Positions 8,398-16,266 of a stretch of 45,573 nucleotides of DNA are shown piece after piece. Numbering within the stretch: position 1 is the stretch's first letter; the number at the start of each line of letters is the position of its first letter. The DNA is from Nanohaloarchaea archaeon B1-Br10_U2g19 (GTDB lineage Archaea; Nanohalarchaeota; Nanosalinia; Nanosalinales; Nanosalinaceae), in the NCBI GenBank assembly GCA_001563905.1, contig LKMO01000004.1, positions 1-45,573 on the forward strand, given 5' to 3'. The notes beneath the pieces were generated by a model. That model was not told the DNA's origin. It did no database searches and saw only the letters and a list, made by a program, of their open reading frames with translations. The position numbers were made by a program, and so were the translations under genes.

Positions 8398-9101
8398 GGT
8401 TCTCGGAACTACCGGAAGAAACCAGAGTAAAACTCTCAGAAAAAGGAGAAAAAGAGCTCTGGCACCGCATAAACGAGTTCGGAGGAATCAAAAACTTCTC
8501 AGAAGCCTTCCAATACCCTAGCTCCAAACTATACAACTGGAAAAACAAAAACTCGTACATACCAATAGAAATAATACGAAAAGTCTTCGGAACCGAAGCC
8601 GCAGACGAAGTAAAAGCCTACAAAGGAAAAGGAAGAAGCAAACCCGTAAAAAACCCTGTAATACCATTGCCAGAAAACCAGGAACTTCTAACAAGAATAA
8701 ACAGCTCAGTAAACCTTTCCCACGGAACACCGATCTACCAAGTAAACGACCGAGGCCTCATACAAAGATTTGAACAGCTCCTAAACTTCTATGGAGACGT
8801 ACCGTACAAAATCTACAACAGAGACTCTGTATACGAACTAAGATACCCTAAATACCTTCATCAGATACTCCAAAAAATGAGCTACCAAGAAGACTTCGAA
8901 ACACTGGTAGATGAGACTGCAGTAATAGAAAACGGTAGGATAAAACTGGAAAACCGTGAAATAAAAATCGAAGAGTTTGAAGGAAAACTTTACTCCCGTA
9001 AAAAAGCTTTGAAACTAGCATTAGAGAAAGAAGACGAGACCAAAGTAAGACAGTTAATCATGGAAGAGGCTGAAAAAGTACGTCAGACCTTCAACCAGTA
9101 A
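8388..9101 (+). CDS. Putative HTH protein with possible LAGLIDADG-like C-terminal domain
   Basis: 237 residues, not firmly recognised. Residues about 28-60 (FGGIKNFSEAFQYPSSKLYNWKNKNSYIPIEIIRKVFG) look like a helix-turn-helix of the type that precedes archaeal homing-endonuclease-like domains. Residues about 118-165 (GLIQRFEQLLNFYGDVPYKIYNRDSVYELRYPKYLHQILQKM) follow the helix-strand-strand-helix order of one LAGLIDADG unit, but no clear catalytic acidic motif is visible. The basic linker (KGKGRSKPVKNP) is compatible with DNA binding. The gene lies among the genes that separate L10 from P1. It could be a regulator or a domesticated nuclease relative. Confidence 0.5.
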   Translation: MSLGFSELPEETRVKLSEKGEKELWHRINEFGGIKNFSEAFQYPSSKLYNWKNKNSYIPIEIIRKVFGTEAADEVKAYKGKGRSKPVKNPVIPLPENQELLTRINSSVNLSHGTPIYQVNDRGLIQRFEQLLNFYGDVPYKIYNRDSVYELRYPKYLHQILQKMSYQEDFETLVDETAVIENGRIKLENREIKIEEFEGKLYSRKKALKLALEKEDETKVRQLIMEEAEKVRQTFNQ

Positions 9102-9109
9102 AAAAACAG

Positions 9110-9979
9110 TTAACTGAACTCTTCAGAAACCGTATAGCTCTGATCTTCACCGTACTCAGTATAATAAGTCTCTGAAAATAACTCTAGATAACCATCTGAA
9201 GCATCCTCATCTTCAATCTCAGCCACAATATGATAACTATGTTTCACAGGTTCTCTGGTCTCCTGATCAATCCACAAATAACTTTCCAGCTTCTCAATAC
9301 TGTCATCCTCACTAAGATCCTCGGTCTCATCATTTTCAGTATCAGCTAAACTTCCAGAGCCATAAGACTCCAAAACATCTCCAAAACTCTTTCCTAAAGC
9401 TTCTACACCAGGATCCGTAGATAAGACGTATGTATCAGTGCTTCTTACTGTTTCTTGTCCTTCAAGCTCTACAGAATCAGGGTCAGCTAAATCCTCAAGA
9501 CTTCCTACACTAAGATTCAAGGGATAGCTCTCCGAAAAACCTTCCTCTTTAGATGTCAAGTTGTTCTGTTCGCCTTCCAGCGTTTTCAAAACCTGTGTCT
9601 GGTTATGTGTAACATAGTTAATGGTTTCGTAGTCTGAACTTGTAGACATACCTAATACTCCGATATCAAAGGCTCCGCTGTTTTTCAGGTAGGAAACCTC
9701 TTCAGAATAATCAAGGTAGCCTTTCGAATCTATACTTATGGAAAGACCCATCAGAAACGTATCAAAAGCCATCTTGTTTGTGCTTTCAAGCTGATAGGTC
9801 TCTATACTCTCAGCTGTCTGGAAAGAAGACTCAAGTATCTCGCCCGCAGTCTCATCAGTATCAATATCTTCAACGTTTAACTCTATGTTTTCATCAAAAC
9901 CGTCGGCTCCGGAACCGGTTATACAGCCTGATGCTAAAACTATAAGCACTAAAAGACCTGTAAGACCTAAATTATTCAT
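9110..9979 (-). CDS. Putative secreted lipoprotein
   Basis: 289 residues. A signal peptide with a lipobox (LTGLLVLIVLASGC, Cys18) predicts a lipid-anchored extracellular protein. The mature part is acidic with alternating strands: TYQLESTNKMAFDTFLMGLSISIDSKGYLDYSEEV, then TDTYVLSTDPG and KHSYHIVAEIEDED. This resembles LolA/LppX-like beta-sheet lipoproteins, seen in many archaeal surface proteins, but the match is only in architecture. It converges with the 8388 gene with an 8-base gap and lies downstream of L10 on the same strand, separated by 114 bases that include A/T-rich promoter-like sequence. Confidence 0.6.
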   Translation of the reverse strand: MNNLGLTGLLVLIVLASGCITGSGADGFDENIELNVEDIDTDETAGEILESSFQTAESIETYQLESTNKMAFDTFLMGLSISIDSKGYLDYSEEVSYLKNSGAFDIGVLGMSTSSDYETINYVTHNQTQVLKTLEGEQNNLTSKEEGFSESYPLNLSVGSLEDLADPDSVELEGQETVRSTDTYVLSTDPGVEALGKSFGDVLESYGSGSLADTENDETEDLSEDDSIEKLESYLWIDQETREPVKHSYHIVAEIEDEDASDGYLELFSETYYTEYGEDQSYTVSEEFS

Positions 9980-10093
9980 AAAAAACTCGTTTAATCTGGA
10001 ACCTCTTAAAATTGGTAGTTCACGTAAGTCTAGAAACGAACAAATTTTTTCAGTAAAAATAATAAGAAATAAGTAGAAAAAGAGAAGAGAAAG

Positions 10094-11026
10094 TTACTCT
10101 TCGTCTTCTTCTGACTCTTCAGAACTATCTTCCTGTTCCTCAGAATCATCGTCTTCTTCTACAGCTTCAAGATCAAGCTGTGAGTCTACACCGCGAGCGT
10201 TGGATGCTGCATAACCAATCGATTCCTCGATTGTTTCCTTGTTTGGAAGTCCTTCGGAAACTGAAACGTTTTTCGCTTTCCGTGCTGCTTCTCCAACAAT
10301 TGCCGGTGCTGTTGTAGCGTTGACAACTCCTGCATTGACTGCAAGGTTGAATGCTCCGCTTGCTGCTGCTTCAACATCTGCTCTGTACTCATCAGTATCG
10401 ATGTCAAGCTGTCCAGCTGTAAAGATCTCTCCTTCGCTGTAAGCAATCTTCAAGTCTAAACCAATCTCTAAAGGCTCAATACCCATCTGGTTCAGGATCT
10501 CTACATCGTCAGCGTCGATAGTTTCGCCTTCTTCAATGATTACTCCTGGGTTCTGGACATGGATAGTTCCATCGTCTACCTGTACTTGGAGTCCTGCGCC
10601 CTGCAGCTTTCCAAGCATAGGTCCTGGACCGATACCTGTATCTCCGTCAGGTATCTCGATATCGTTAGGAGCTACTTCTCCTCCTTGTGCGGCGGCTGAA
10701 GTCTTGTTTCTCTGAATCAGAGAGTAGAGCTGGAAAGGATCTTTCTCTGAGAAGATGAAGGCTGGCTGTACAGCTTCATTAGGATCAAGAGTTGTGATAT
10801 CCTGTTTCTCAGCGTTCTCTAATGCGATCTGCATTAGATTCTTTCTTTCCATTCTAACGTTTGCAAAGTCTTTCATCTCTTTCTTGATCTCCTGCAGCTG
10901 TTTTGCAGGTAGGCTTTGCATGTCAAGGATTCCTATTACAGGGTTTTCCTCGATCTGGTTCTGAAGCTCTTCAACGATCTGTTCTTTGTCTGCTCGTGTA
11001 AGCTTCTTTGGTACTGGCTGAACCAT
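10094..11026 (-). CDS. rpl10: Ribosomal protein L10 (P0), stalk base
   Basis: 310 residues. The rRNA-binding domain (KLTRADKEQIVEELQNQIEENPVIGILDMQSLPAKQLQEIKKEM) is followed by the archaeal insertion domain (PNDIEIPDGDTGIGPGPMLGKLQGAGLQVQVDDG...), then helices that bind P1 dimers (RADVEAAASGAFNLAVNAGVV, ATTAPAIVGEAARKAKNVSVSEG). The tail is almost all Glu/Asp/Ser, with no EGLGSLF-like ending, which many archaeal P0 proteins have. The ATG overlaps the L1 stop by one base (TAATG), and GAGGTGG at 11034-11040 is a good Shine-Dalgarno. Confidence 0.96.
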   Translation of the reverse strand: MVQPVPKKLTRADKEQIVEELQNQIEENPVIGILDMQSLPAKQLQEIKKEMKDFANVRMERKNLMQIALENAEKQDITTLDPNEAVQPAFIFSEKDPFQLYSLIQRNKTSAAAQGGEVAPNDIEIPDGDTGIGPGPMLGKLQGAGLQVQVDDGTIHVQNPGVIIEEGETIDADDVEILNQMGIEPLEIGLDLKIAYSEGEIFTAGQLDIDTDEYRADVEAAASGAFNLAVNAGVVNATTAPAIVGEAARKAKNVSVSEGLPNKETIEESIGYAASNARGVDSQLDLEAVEEDDDSEEQEDSSEESEEDEE

Positions 11027-11652
11027 TAGTTATCCACCTCTACTGGTTTACCCATAGTTGTCTTTACTAGGACAGATTTGATGTTGTTCTGTCCGTTAGG
11101 TAGCTCTCTTTCAACGAATTCGTAGACTGCTGAAGCGTTTCTGCTTACGTTGTCTACGTCTTGTTCTTCGTTACCTACTTTTAGCTGTAGGAGTGGAGCT
11201 TCTTTGAGTCTGAGTGTTACTGTGTTTCTCAGGGACTCGATGTCTTCTGTTGGGTCTTCTCCTGGAGGGACTGGATCCGGCATCATGTTTCTTGGTCCGA
11301 ATACCTGTCCTAGGTGTTGACCGATCTTAGGCATCAGAGGTGCTTCTGCTAGAAGGAATGAGAACTCTTCTGCTAGGTCTTTAGCTAGTGAAGGATCTTC
11401 ATACATCTCTTCTAGTTCATCTTCGCTTACTTCTCTGTCTGCGTTGTCAACTTGGCTTGCTAGTGTGTCTCCGATTACCGCGATCTTTACTTCTTCGTCT
11501 GCTTGGTAAGGAAGCTTCAGATCTTCGTTGATACGGTTGTCTGGATCGGAAAGATCTAGATCTTTGAAGTTGACGATTAGATCGATGCTTTCTGTAAAGT
11601 TTCTGTCTTCGCCGTCGTCGATAGCTTGTTCTACTGCTTGTTCAAAGTTCAT
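11026..11652 (-). CDS. rpl1: Ribosomal protein L1
   Basis: 208 residues, typical for archaeal L1, which forms the L1 stalk on 23S rRNA and often represses its own operon. Recognisable parts are the N-terminus FEQAVEQAIDD..RNFTESIDLIVNFKDLDL, LPYQADEEVKIAVIGDTLA, EAPLMPKIGQHLGQVFGPRNMMPDPVPP (central hallmark) and SVLVKTTMGKPVEV at the end. The Shine-Dalgarno GAGGTGA at 11662-11668 overlaps the end of L11. It belongs to the secE-spt5-L11-L1-L10 operon. Confidence 0.97.
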   Translation of the reverse strand: MNFEQAVEQAIDDGEDRNFTESIDLIVNFKDLDLSDPDNRINEDLKLPYQADEEVKIAVIGDTLASQVDNADREVSEDELEEMYEDPSLAKDLAEEFSFLLAEAPLMPKIGQHLGQVFGPRNMMPDPVPPGEDPTEDIESLRNTVTLRLKEAPLLQLKVGNEEQDVDNVSRNASAVYEFVERELPNGQNNIKSVLVKTTMGKPVEVDN

Positions 11653-11667
11653 TTTCTGTTTTCACCT

Positions 11668-12165
11668 CTAGATTCCTTCTTCCGCTTGTAGGCGGTCGTC
11701 GAATTTTCCTTCGTCGATTTGTTGTTGTACTTCGTAGGCATCTTCTCCTTCGATAGTTATACCCATGCTCTGAGCTGTACCCATCACTTCTTTTACTGCT
11801 CCTCTTAGATCCATTGCAAGAAGATCTGATTCTTTCATCCTTGCAACTTTACAGACCTGTTCGAAGCTCATGTCCGCAACTTTGTTCTTGTTAGGTTCGC
11901 CGGAACCGCTTGCGATTCCTAGCTCGTCCTTGATCAGTGCGGCCATTGGAGGTTTACCGACTTCTACGGTAAAGTCTCCGGTTTCTTCATCGACTTCTAC
12001 GTCGACAGGTACTTCCATGCCTTCAAAGTCCTTGGTTTTCTCGTTTATTGCTGACACGACCTCTCCTACGTCGGCGGGCAAAGGCCCTAGTTCCGGTCCG
12101 AGAGGAGGTCCTGCGGAGGCTGAGCCTCCTTCTACCAGCGTGTTTATGGTAGTCTTGTCTCCCAT
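11668..12165 (-). CDS. rpl11: Ribosomal protein L11
   Basis: 165 residues. The N-terminal domain has LVEGGSASAGPPLGPELGPL. The C-terminal RNA-binding domain includes SGEPNKNKVADMSFEQVCKVARMKESDLLAMDLRGAVKEVMGTAQSMGITIEG, which forms the GTPase-associated centre with 23S rRNA. The C-terminal extension is short and acidic. GGTGA at 12176-12180 is a Shine-Dalgarno 10 bases before the ATG. Confidence 0.97.
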   Translation of the reverse strand: MGDKTTINTLVEGGSASAGPPLGPELGPLPADVGEVVSAINEKTKDFEGMEVPVDVEVDEETGDFTVEVGKPPMAALIKDELGIASGSGEPNKNKVADMSFEQVCKVARMKESDLLAMDLRGAVKEVMGTAQSMGITIEGEDAYEVQQQIDEGKFDDRLQAEEGI

Positions 12166-12201
12166 TGTTGTTTTGTCACCTTTTGTAGTATTGAATTAGT
12201 T

Positions 12202-12636
12202 TTATTGTTGTGCTTTTCTTCTTACCGTGTCCACATCGACTGTTGTCGGAATTGGTACCGCTGCGTCCAGGAGTTCGATTGTTACTTCTCTGTTTGTATC
12301 GTCAATCCTGTTGATCTTTGCTTCTTCTCCTTTGAACGGTCCGCCGACTACTTCTACTTTGTCTCCGACTTCAAGCTTGATCTCTTCCTCTTCTTCGCTT
12401 AGGTATTTCTCGATCTGTTCAACATCTACTTCGTCGTTGATTATTCCTCTGAGATGTCGTACTTCGCTTGAAAGTTCTTCGATAGCTTTTTCGCTTCCTT
12501 CAATGAAGATATATCCTTTCAGGTCTTCTGGATGGAAAACCGCGTTTATATCCAAGTTCTTAGACTTGATCTTAGTGTTAAGTTCTTTGATTGCGGTCTT
12601 TTCTCTTCCACGTGTGGTTCTGGCGGTAAGTATCAT
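12202..12636 (-). CDS. spt5: Transcription elongation factor Spt5 (NusG homolog)
   Basis: 144 residues with an NGN domain (about 1-85: ILTARTTRGREKTAIKELNTKI, HLRGIINDEVDVEQIEKYL) and a C-terminal KOW domain (LEVGDKVEVVGGPFKGEEAKINRIDDTNREVTIELLDAAVPIPTTVDVD). It partners Spt4 on RNA polymerase and promotes processivity. The archaeal gene order secE-spt5-L11 is preserved. The start ATG is 6 bases after the secE stop. Confidence 0.96.
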   Translation of the reverse strand: MILTARTTRGREKTAIKELNTKIKSKNLDINAVFHPEDLKGYIFIEGSEKAIEELSSEVRHLRGIINDEVDVEQIEKYLSEEEEEIKLEVGDKVEVVGGPFKGEEAKINRIDDTNREVTIELLDAAVPIPTTVDVDTVRRKAQQ

Positions 12637-12642
12637 CTTGTT

Positions 12643-12849
12643 TTATCCTAGTAGTAGTTGTGGTAATAGATTTGATGCTAGGTAGAAGACGAATCCTATG
12701 AAACCGATTAAGATTATTCCTGCTCCTGTAACTTTTGCAGCCATTGAGAACTCTTCTCTATCCGGCTTGGTAGAGATTTGGAGCACTCTCTTGTACTCGT
12801 TGATTTTAGATTTCAACTCGTTCTTCCATTTTTTTGGTTCAAACTTCAT
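12643..12849 (-). CDS. secE: Protein translocase subunit SecE (Sec61 gamma)
   Basis: 68 residues. An amphipathic N-terminal helix (NELKSKINEYKRVLQISTKPDREEF) is followed by one transmembrane helix (AAKVTGAGIILIGFIGFVFYLASNLLPQLLLG). This is the classic Sec61-gamma form, which clamps SecY. It is the first gene of the operon. AGGTG at 12860-12864 gives a Shine-Dalgarno 10 bases before the ATG, in the tail of a structured leader. Confidence 0.95.
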   Translation of the reverse strand: MKFEPKKWKNELKSKINEYKRVLQISTKPDREEFSMAAKVTGAGIILIGFIGFVFYLASNLLPQLLLG

Positions 12850-12950
12850 GAGTCTTCTACACCTGTAAAGACCCCGATATCGTTAGTTAGAGAACTAGAA
12901 ACTACTGTACTAGTTCCCTCCCATCAGAGATGGTTCGAACGGGGTTATAC
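12850..12950 (-). promoter_or_regulatory. Structured 5' leader of the secE-spt5-L11-L1-L10 operon
   Basis: On the transcript, a closing stem ACCCCG/CGGGGT (12940-12945 with 12871-12876) starts about five bases from the predicted 5' end. It encloses two hairpins: CCATC/GATGG with a UCU loop (12921-12933) and GAACTAG/CTAGTTC with an 11-base loop (12892-12916). The 3' strand of the closing stem is followed by AGGUG (12860-12864) and the secE start codon. The layout suggests translation or attenuation control. In Halobacterium a leader mimic of the 23S L1 site regulates the L1 operon, so a ribosomal protein ligand is a reasonable guess. Confidence 0.55.
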
Positions 12951-12972
12951 TAATTTAGAAAAGCGATACGAA

Positions 12973-12981
12973 TTTTTATAA
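12973..12981 (-). promoter_or_regulatory. Promoter of the ribosomal/translocase operon
   Basis: TTATAAAAA on the minus strand is the best TATA box in the window. It predicts initiation near 12950, leaving a leader of about 100 nucleotides, which is exceptional among the mostly leaderless genes here. Confidence 0.6.
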
Positions 12982-13029
12982 GAGGTTCTACTTTTGAAGA
13001 CTTTTAGCGTAGAATACTAGTTCTCTTTG

Positions 13030-13614
13030 TTATACTACTTCGCTTCCTGCATAGGAAGTATCCGAAATCTTGTTTGAAAGTATGTTCTGAAGCTCTTTAG
13101 GCTGTTCAACAAATCTTATTTTGAAGCTTTCCTGTTTAGATCCTGCTGTGTTCAAAATTATATTGCCTGTATCGAAAGGTCTCATAGATAGAGGCTGCTC
13201 CAGCTCTATATCGGTTATCTCATCAAACCTAATCATATTCTTAGAATGGTGTATGAACTGGTGCGAGATCTCTATACCGTCAGGACTTATGATGTAGCTA
13301 GTTTTGTCCAGATGTTTGTAGAGAAGTACGAGCCACATTAAGGATCCTCCTACAAACAGTAGACCGAAACCAAACAGGAACATTACTCCGCTAGGAACGC
13401 CCAGCATTTCGTAAAACCCTTGGTTTATCATTAACCAAGTAAGAGCAAATACTGCTATACCATAAGGAATCAAAGCTATCTTCACTTTATCAAACGGAGG
13501 TCCATCACCTCTACGCCGTCTCATCTCTCTTTTCTTACTGTTTCTTCCAGATTGGAGATAATACATTATACCTGACAGTTTGTGAGGCTTCAGTGTTTTT
13601 ACTTCTCTTTCCAT
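13030..13614 (-). CDS. Membrane protein with bacterial-PH-like domain
   Basis: 194 residues. A basic N-terminus (KKREMRRRRGDGPP) is followed by two transmembrane helices (about 48-64 and 76-98) and a cytoplasmic PH-like domain: YIISPDGIEISHQ, then NMIRFDEITDIELEQPLSMRPFDTGNIILNTAG. This pattern, shared with the next gene and with 43029-43583, fits the bPH2 membrane-flanked family. The function of the family is unknown; lipid or membrane-stress roles are speculative. The start ATG overlaps the end of the 157-residue paralog by 16 bases, so the two are co-transcribed. Confidence 0.75.
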   Translation of the reverse strand: MEREVKTLKPHKLSGIMYYLQSGRNSKKREMRRRRGDGPPFDKVKIALIPYGIAVFALTWLMINQGFYEMLGVPSGVMFLFGFGLLFVGGSLMWLVLLYKHLDKTSYIISPDGIEISHQFIHHSKNMIRFDEITDIELEQPLSMRPFDTGNIILNTAGSKQESFKIRFVEQPKELQNILSNKISDTSYAGSEVV

Positions 13615-14072
13615 ATAATGTCCCTAAGCTCGTTGTAATTTTCTTCAGGCTGTTTAATATATCTTATTTTAATTTTGTGGGTATTTGTTCCGGCCGTATT
13701 AATGTTTACATTACCTGTACCGAATGTTCTCTGGTTCAAAGGCTTGTCATAACTTATATCGGTTACACGGTCGTAGGCCACGTTTTTCTGAGTAATACTT
13801 AACCAGCCTTCATAGAACTCTATCTCTTTCTCATAAAACCGGTACTCAGTATTTTTCAGTATGAAGTAGCTCCGTGCCTCCAAAGCTGTGAATCCGGTTA
13901 CAGCTATAATAAATGCGTAGAAAACCACATTTGTGACTAGGTTCTCATTTAGAAGTACAGAACCTGCTATAACTCCGATTACAACTGCGAAAAGCATGTT
14001 TTTTCCGGATTCGTTGATGAAACCGGACTTGAGGTCAGGTTTAACAGTTTTCACATGGTTCCTACTGGCCAT
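13599..14072 (-). CDS. Membrane protein with bacterial-PH-like domain (paralog)
   Basis: 157 residues. Two helices (about 25-45 and 48-62) precede a PH-like domain with YFILKNTEYRFYEKEIEFYEG and NVAYDRVTDISYDKPLNQRTFGTGNVNINTAG. The key block VTDI...Q+...GN(I/V)..NTAG is shared with its neighbour. It has its own TATA-like attatttact about 28 bases before the ATG and overlaps the neighbouring paralog's start, so both form one unit. Confidence 0.75.
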   Translation of the reverse strand: MASRNHVKTVKPDLKSGFINESGKNMLFAVVIGVIAGSVLLNENLVTNVVFYAFIIAVTGFTALEARSYFILKNTEYRFYEKEIEFYEGWLSITQKNVAYDRVTDISYDKPLNQRTFGTGNVNINTAGTNTHKIKIRYIKQPEENYNELRDIIWKEK

Positions 14073-14117
14073 AAGTCTGTACTTACATACTGCTAGTTAG
14101 TAAATAATATTCAGGTT

Positions 14118-14375
14118 TTAGAATATTTCAACATCAGCAAACAGTTGCTGTGTCTTTTCAGTACCTAAAATCAGGTAGATAAGCCAGCCAAGAGGTATAA
14201 ACCAGATTATTACGAGGTAGATTATACGTTGTTCGGATGTTAGATCTGCTCTTACAAGCACTCGGTAGGTAGCGTACAGCTTTCCGACGATCTCGATAAA
14301 TCCGTACAGAAGTGCTAGGACGAACATGGTTGAGACAAATCCTACCCCGAGAACAGAGGCAACAACATCGATCAT
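14118..14375 (-). CDS. Small two-helix membrane protein (PLDc_N-like)
   Basis: 85 residues with two or three hydrophobic segments. The C-terminal part (SEQRIIYLVIIWFIPLGWLIYLILG) resembles the PLDc_N domain that precedes cardiolipin synthase-type proteins and also occurs alone, for example as a chaperone-like or channel-associated small protein. Function is unknown. The start lies 13 bases after the stop of the 247-residue gene, so the two are likely co-transcribed. Confidence 0.6.
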   Translation of the reverse strand: MIDVVASVLGVGFVSTMFVLALLYGFIEIVGKLYATYRVLVRADLTSEQRIIYLVIIWFIPLGWLIYLILGTEKTQQLFADVEIF

Positions 14376-14388
14376 ATTTCTCTAATTA

Positions 14389-15132
14389 CTAGTCTAATGT
14401 TAAGTCAGTTTTGGGAACTTCGTCATAAAGTATGTTCAGCAGTTTTTCTGTATCGTCCCGGTATCTTCTGAGATGGAGTTCGGAGCTGTTTTCATACGCC
14501 TTTATTTCGGCACCAGGCACTTCGTGATTAAAGGTTACCTGGTCTTCATAGACGTCAGGAGGGCTACATCCCTCGGGGGTGGCTACAGCATCTGCACTAT
14601 AGGCGTGCTGGAACTCTATATCTTCATCTAGAACAGTTGCAAGTCTTTCTACGTCCTCAATACTTAGATTATTTCCGGCACAGTACTTTACCTCTCTGTT
14701 TGAGCTTATATAGGTTCCATCATTAAGTTTTATGCTGTCAACAATCCGTTCTGGCTCTAAGTCTTCCAAAATATTTTTAGACAAGTACTCTAACTCAAAC
14801 TTTGTGAATTTTTGGTCGTCGAGAGGTCCGAGATTATAGGACTCTTCTGCCTTACGGTTGTATCTCTCTAGAAGCTGGTAGGCGCCTATGCTAAGAGGTT
14901 CTTCTTCTCCAAGCAAGCTGTTCTGTCCTTTCTTGTCAGCTATCTCCTCTATATTCTCGATTTTGTAGTCGGGGTCTGAGAAGAAAAATACTTTAGACTT
15001 TTCGAGGGAGCTGAAAGCTATTTCAAAATGTTTCTTAACACGTTCAGAGATGTACTCGTCGATCTCTTCTTCTAGTTCTGAAGGGTAGTCGTCCTCTAAG
15101 AAAAAACGGTGGAGATCAAGAGAGGAGTACAT
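14389..15132 (-). CDS. Conserved-looking acidic protein of unknown function
   Basis: 247 residues, soluble, not recognised. The N-terminal part is helical (PSELEEEIDEYISERVKKHFEIAFSSLEKSK). The C-terminal part is mixed, with GTYISSNREVKYCAGNN and QVTFNHEVPGAEIKAYENSSELHLRRY, which reads as strands. It begins 21 bases after the ftsZ stop and is followed by the small membrane protein, so it may be in the ftsZ transcription unit. An AGGAGT stretch about 13 bases upstream is a possible ribosome-binding site. A role in division would be guilt by association only. Confidence 0.55.
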   Translation of the reverse strand: MYSSLDLHRFFLEDDYPSELEEEIDEYISERVKKHFEIAFSSLEKSKVFFFSDPDYKIENIEEIADKKGQNSLLGEEEPLSIGAYQLLERYNRKAEESYNLGPLDDQKFTKFELEYLSKNILEDLEPERIVDSIKLNDGTYISSNREVKYCAGNNLSIEDVERLATVLDEDIEFQHAYSADAVATPEGCSPPDVYEDQVTFNHEVPGAEIKAYENSSELHLRRYRDDTEKLLNILYDEVPKTDLTLD

Positions 15133-15153
15133 AAGAAAGGATTTACTCCTTCT

Positions 15154-16266
15154 CTAGATAAATTCTACTCCTAGCTCTTTCTCGATCTCTTCTTCGTATT
15201 CGTCGCTGTGAGTCTTTTCCGGTCCGTAGATCTGTGGGCTTTCTACTCCTGTTACGATTATCATTGACTGGAGTGTGTTACCCATGTCTTCTCGGACTTG
15301 TGCTCCCCAGATAACTTTTGCGTTCTGGTCTAGTTTGCCGGATACTGTGTTTACGACTTCTTGTGCTTCGTTGAGGCTTAGTGAGGTTCCTCCTGTTACG
15401 TTTACGAGTGCTCCTCTTCCGCCGTCGATATCTACATCGAGTAGTGGGTTGCTTAATGCTTTCTGTACTGCTTCTGTTGCTCTGGAGTCTGTGTCGCTTT
15501 GACCCATTCCGATCATTGCGATTCCTCCTTCGCCCATGACTGCTCTGATGTCTGCAAAGTCTAGGTTGACTAGTCCTGGTTTTGTAACTAGTTCTGTTAC
15601 GCCTTTAACTGCGTTTACAAGTATTTCGTCTGCGATCTTGAAGGCTGTGTTTAGAGAAACGTCTGGAACGATTTCTAGTAGTTTATCGTTTGGAATAACG
15701 ATTAGTGTGTCTACCACATCTTCCATTCTTTCGAGTCCGTACTCCGCGTTTTCTGCTCTTGCTTGCCCTTCCATTTCAAATGGAAGTGTTACAATTCCTA
15801 CTGTGAGCGCACCTTGTTTTTTGGCTTGTTGAGCGATTACAGGTGCAGATCCTGTACCTGTTCCTCCTCCAAGTCCACAGGTGATGAATACCATGTCTGC
15901 GCCGTCAACTGACTCTTTTACTTTTTGCTGAGACTCTTTTGCAGATTCTTCTCCTACTTTAGGATCCGCTCCTGCTCCAAGCCCTCCTGTAAGCTCTTTT
16001 CCAATTAAAACTTTTTTGTCTGCATTAGCATAGAGAAGATCTTGAGCATCAGTGTTCATTGCGATTGTCTCGCAACCTTCTATACCTACTTCGACAAGTC
16101 TGGAGATAGTATTGTTTCCAGCTCCTCCTGAACCGATTACTTTGATGTCGGCTTTTCTTTTTTGGATTAACTGTTCCAGTTCTTCGTCTATATCGTGGTT
16201 TTTCTGCTTAGATTGCGGTACGCTTCCTGTATCGTTCTGACGTGCTTGTTTAATTTTATCTTCCAT
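15154..16266 (-). CDS. ftsZ: Cell division protein FtsZ
   Basis: 370 residues. The tubulin-like GTPase carries [16 protein letters not shown] (42-57) and the signature GGGTGTGS at 133-140, plus [11 protein letters not shown] (T7 loop). It has a 40-residue Gln/Lys/Glu-rich N-terminal extension and a short acidic C-terminus ([13 protein letters not shown]) with no obvious binding-partner motif. It polymerises into the division ring. Archaea often keep ftsZ beside secE-spt5; here four genes lie between. TATA-like elements lie at about 16291-16300 and 16311-16325, so the start could be leaderless or have a short leader. Confidence 0.97.
   Translation of the reverse strand: MEDKIKQARQNDTGSVPQSKQKNHDIDEELEQLIQKRKADIKVIGSGGAGNNTISRLVEVGIEGCETIAMNTDAQDLLYANADKKVLIGKELTGGLGAGADPKVGEESAKESQQKVKESVDGADMVFITCGLGGGTGTGSAPVIAQQAKKQGALTVGIVTLPFEMEGQARAENAEYGLERMEDVVDTLIVIPNDKLLEIVPDVSLNTAFKIADEILVNAVKGVTELVTKPGLVNLDFADIRAVMGEGGIAMIGMGQSDTDSRATEAVQKALSNPLLDVDIDGGRGALVNVTGGTSLSLNEAQEVVNTVSGKLDQNAKVIWGAQVREDMGNTLQSMIIVTGVESPQIYGPEKTHSDEYEEEIEKELGVEFI

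Noticed and set aside
11870-12685. Ser/Thr-rich plus-strand frames opposite L11 and Spt5
   Set aside because: Antisense shadows of ribosomal and Spt5 genes with clear families on the other strand.
12921-12945. GGTTCGAAC beside GGGG, resembling a tRNA T-arm
   Set aside because: The base after the loop is G where a tRNA needs C61, the T-stem does not pair on either strand, and no anticodon arm fits. It belongs to the leader stems instead.
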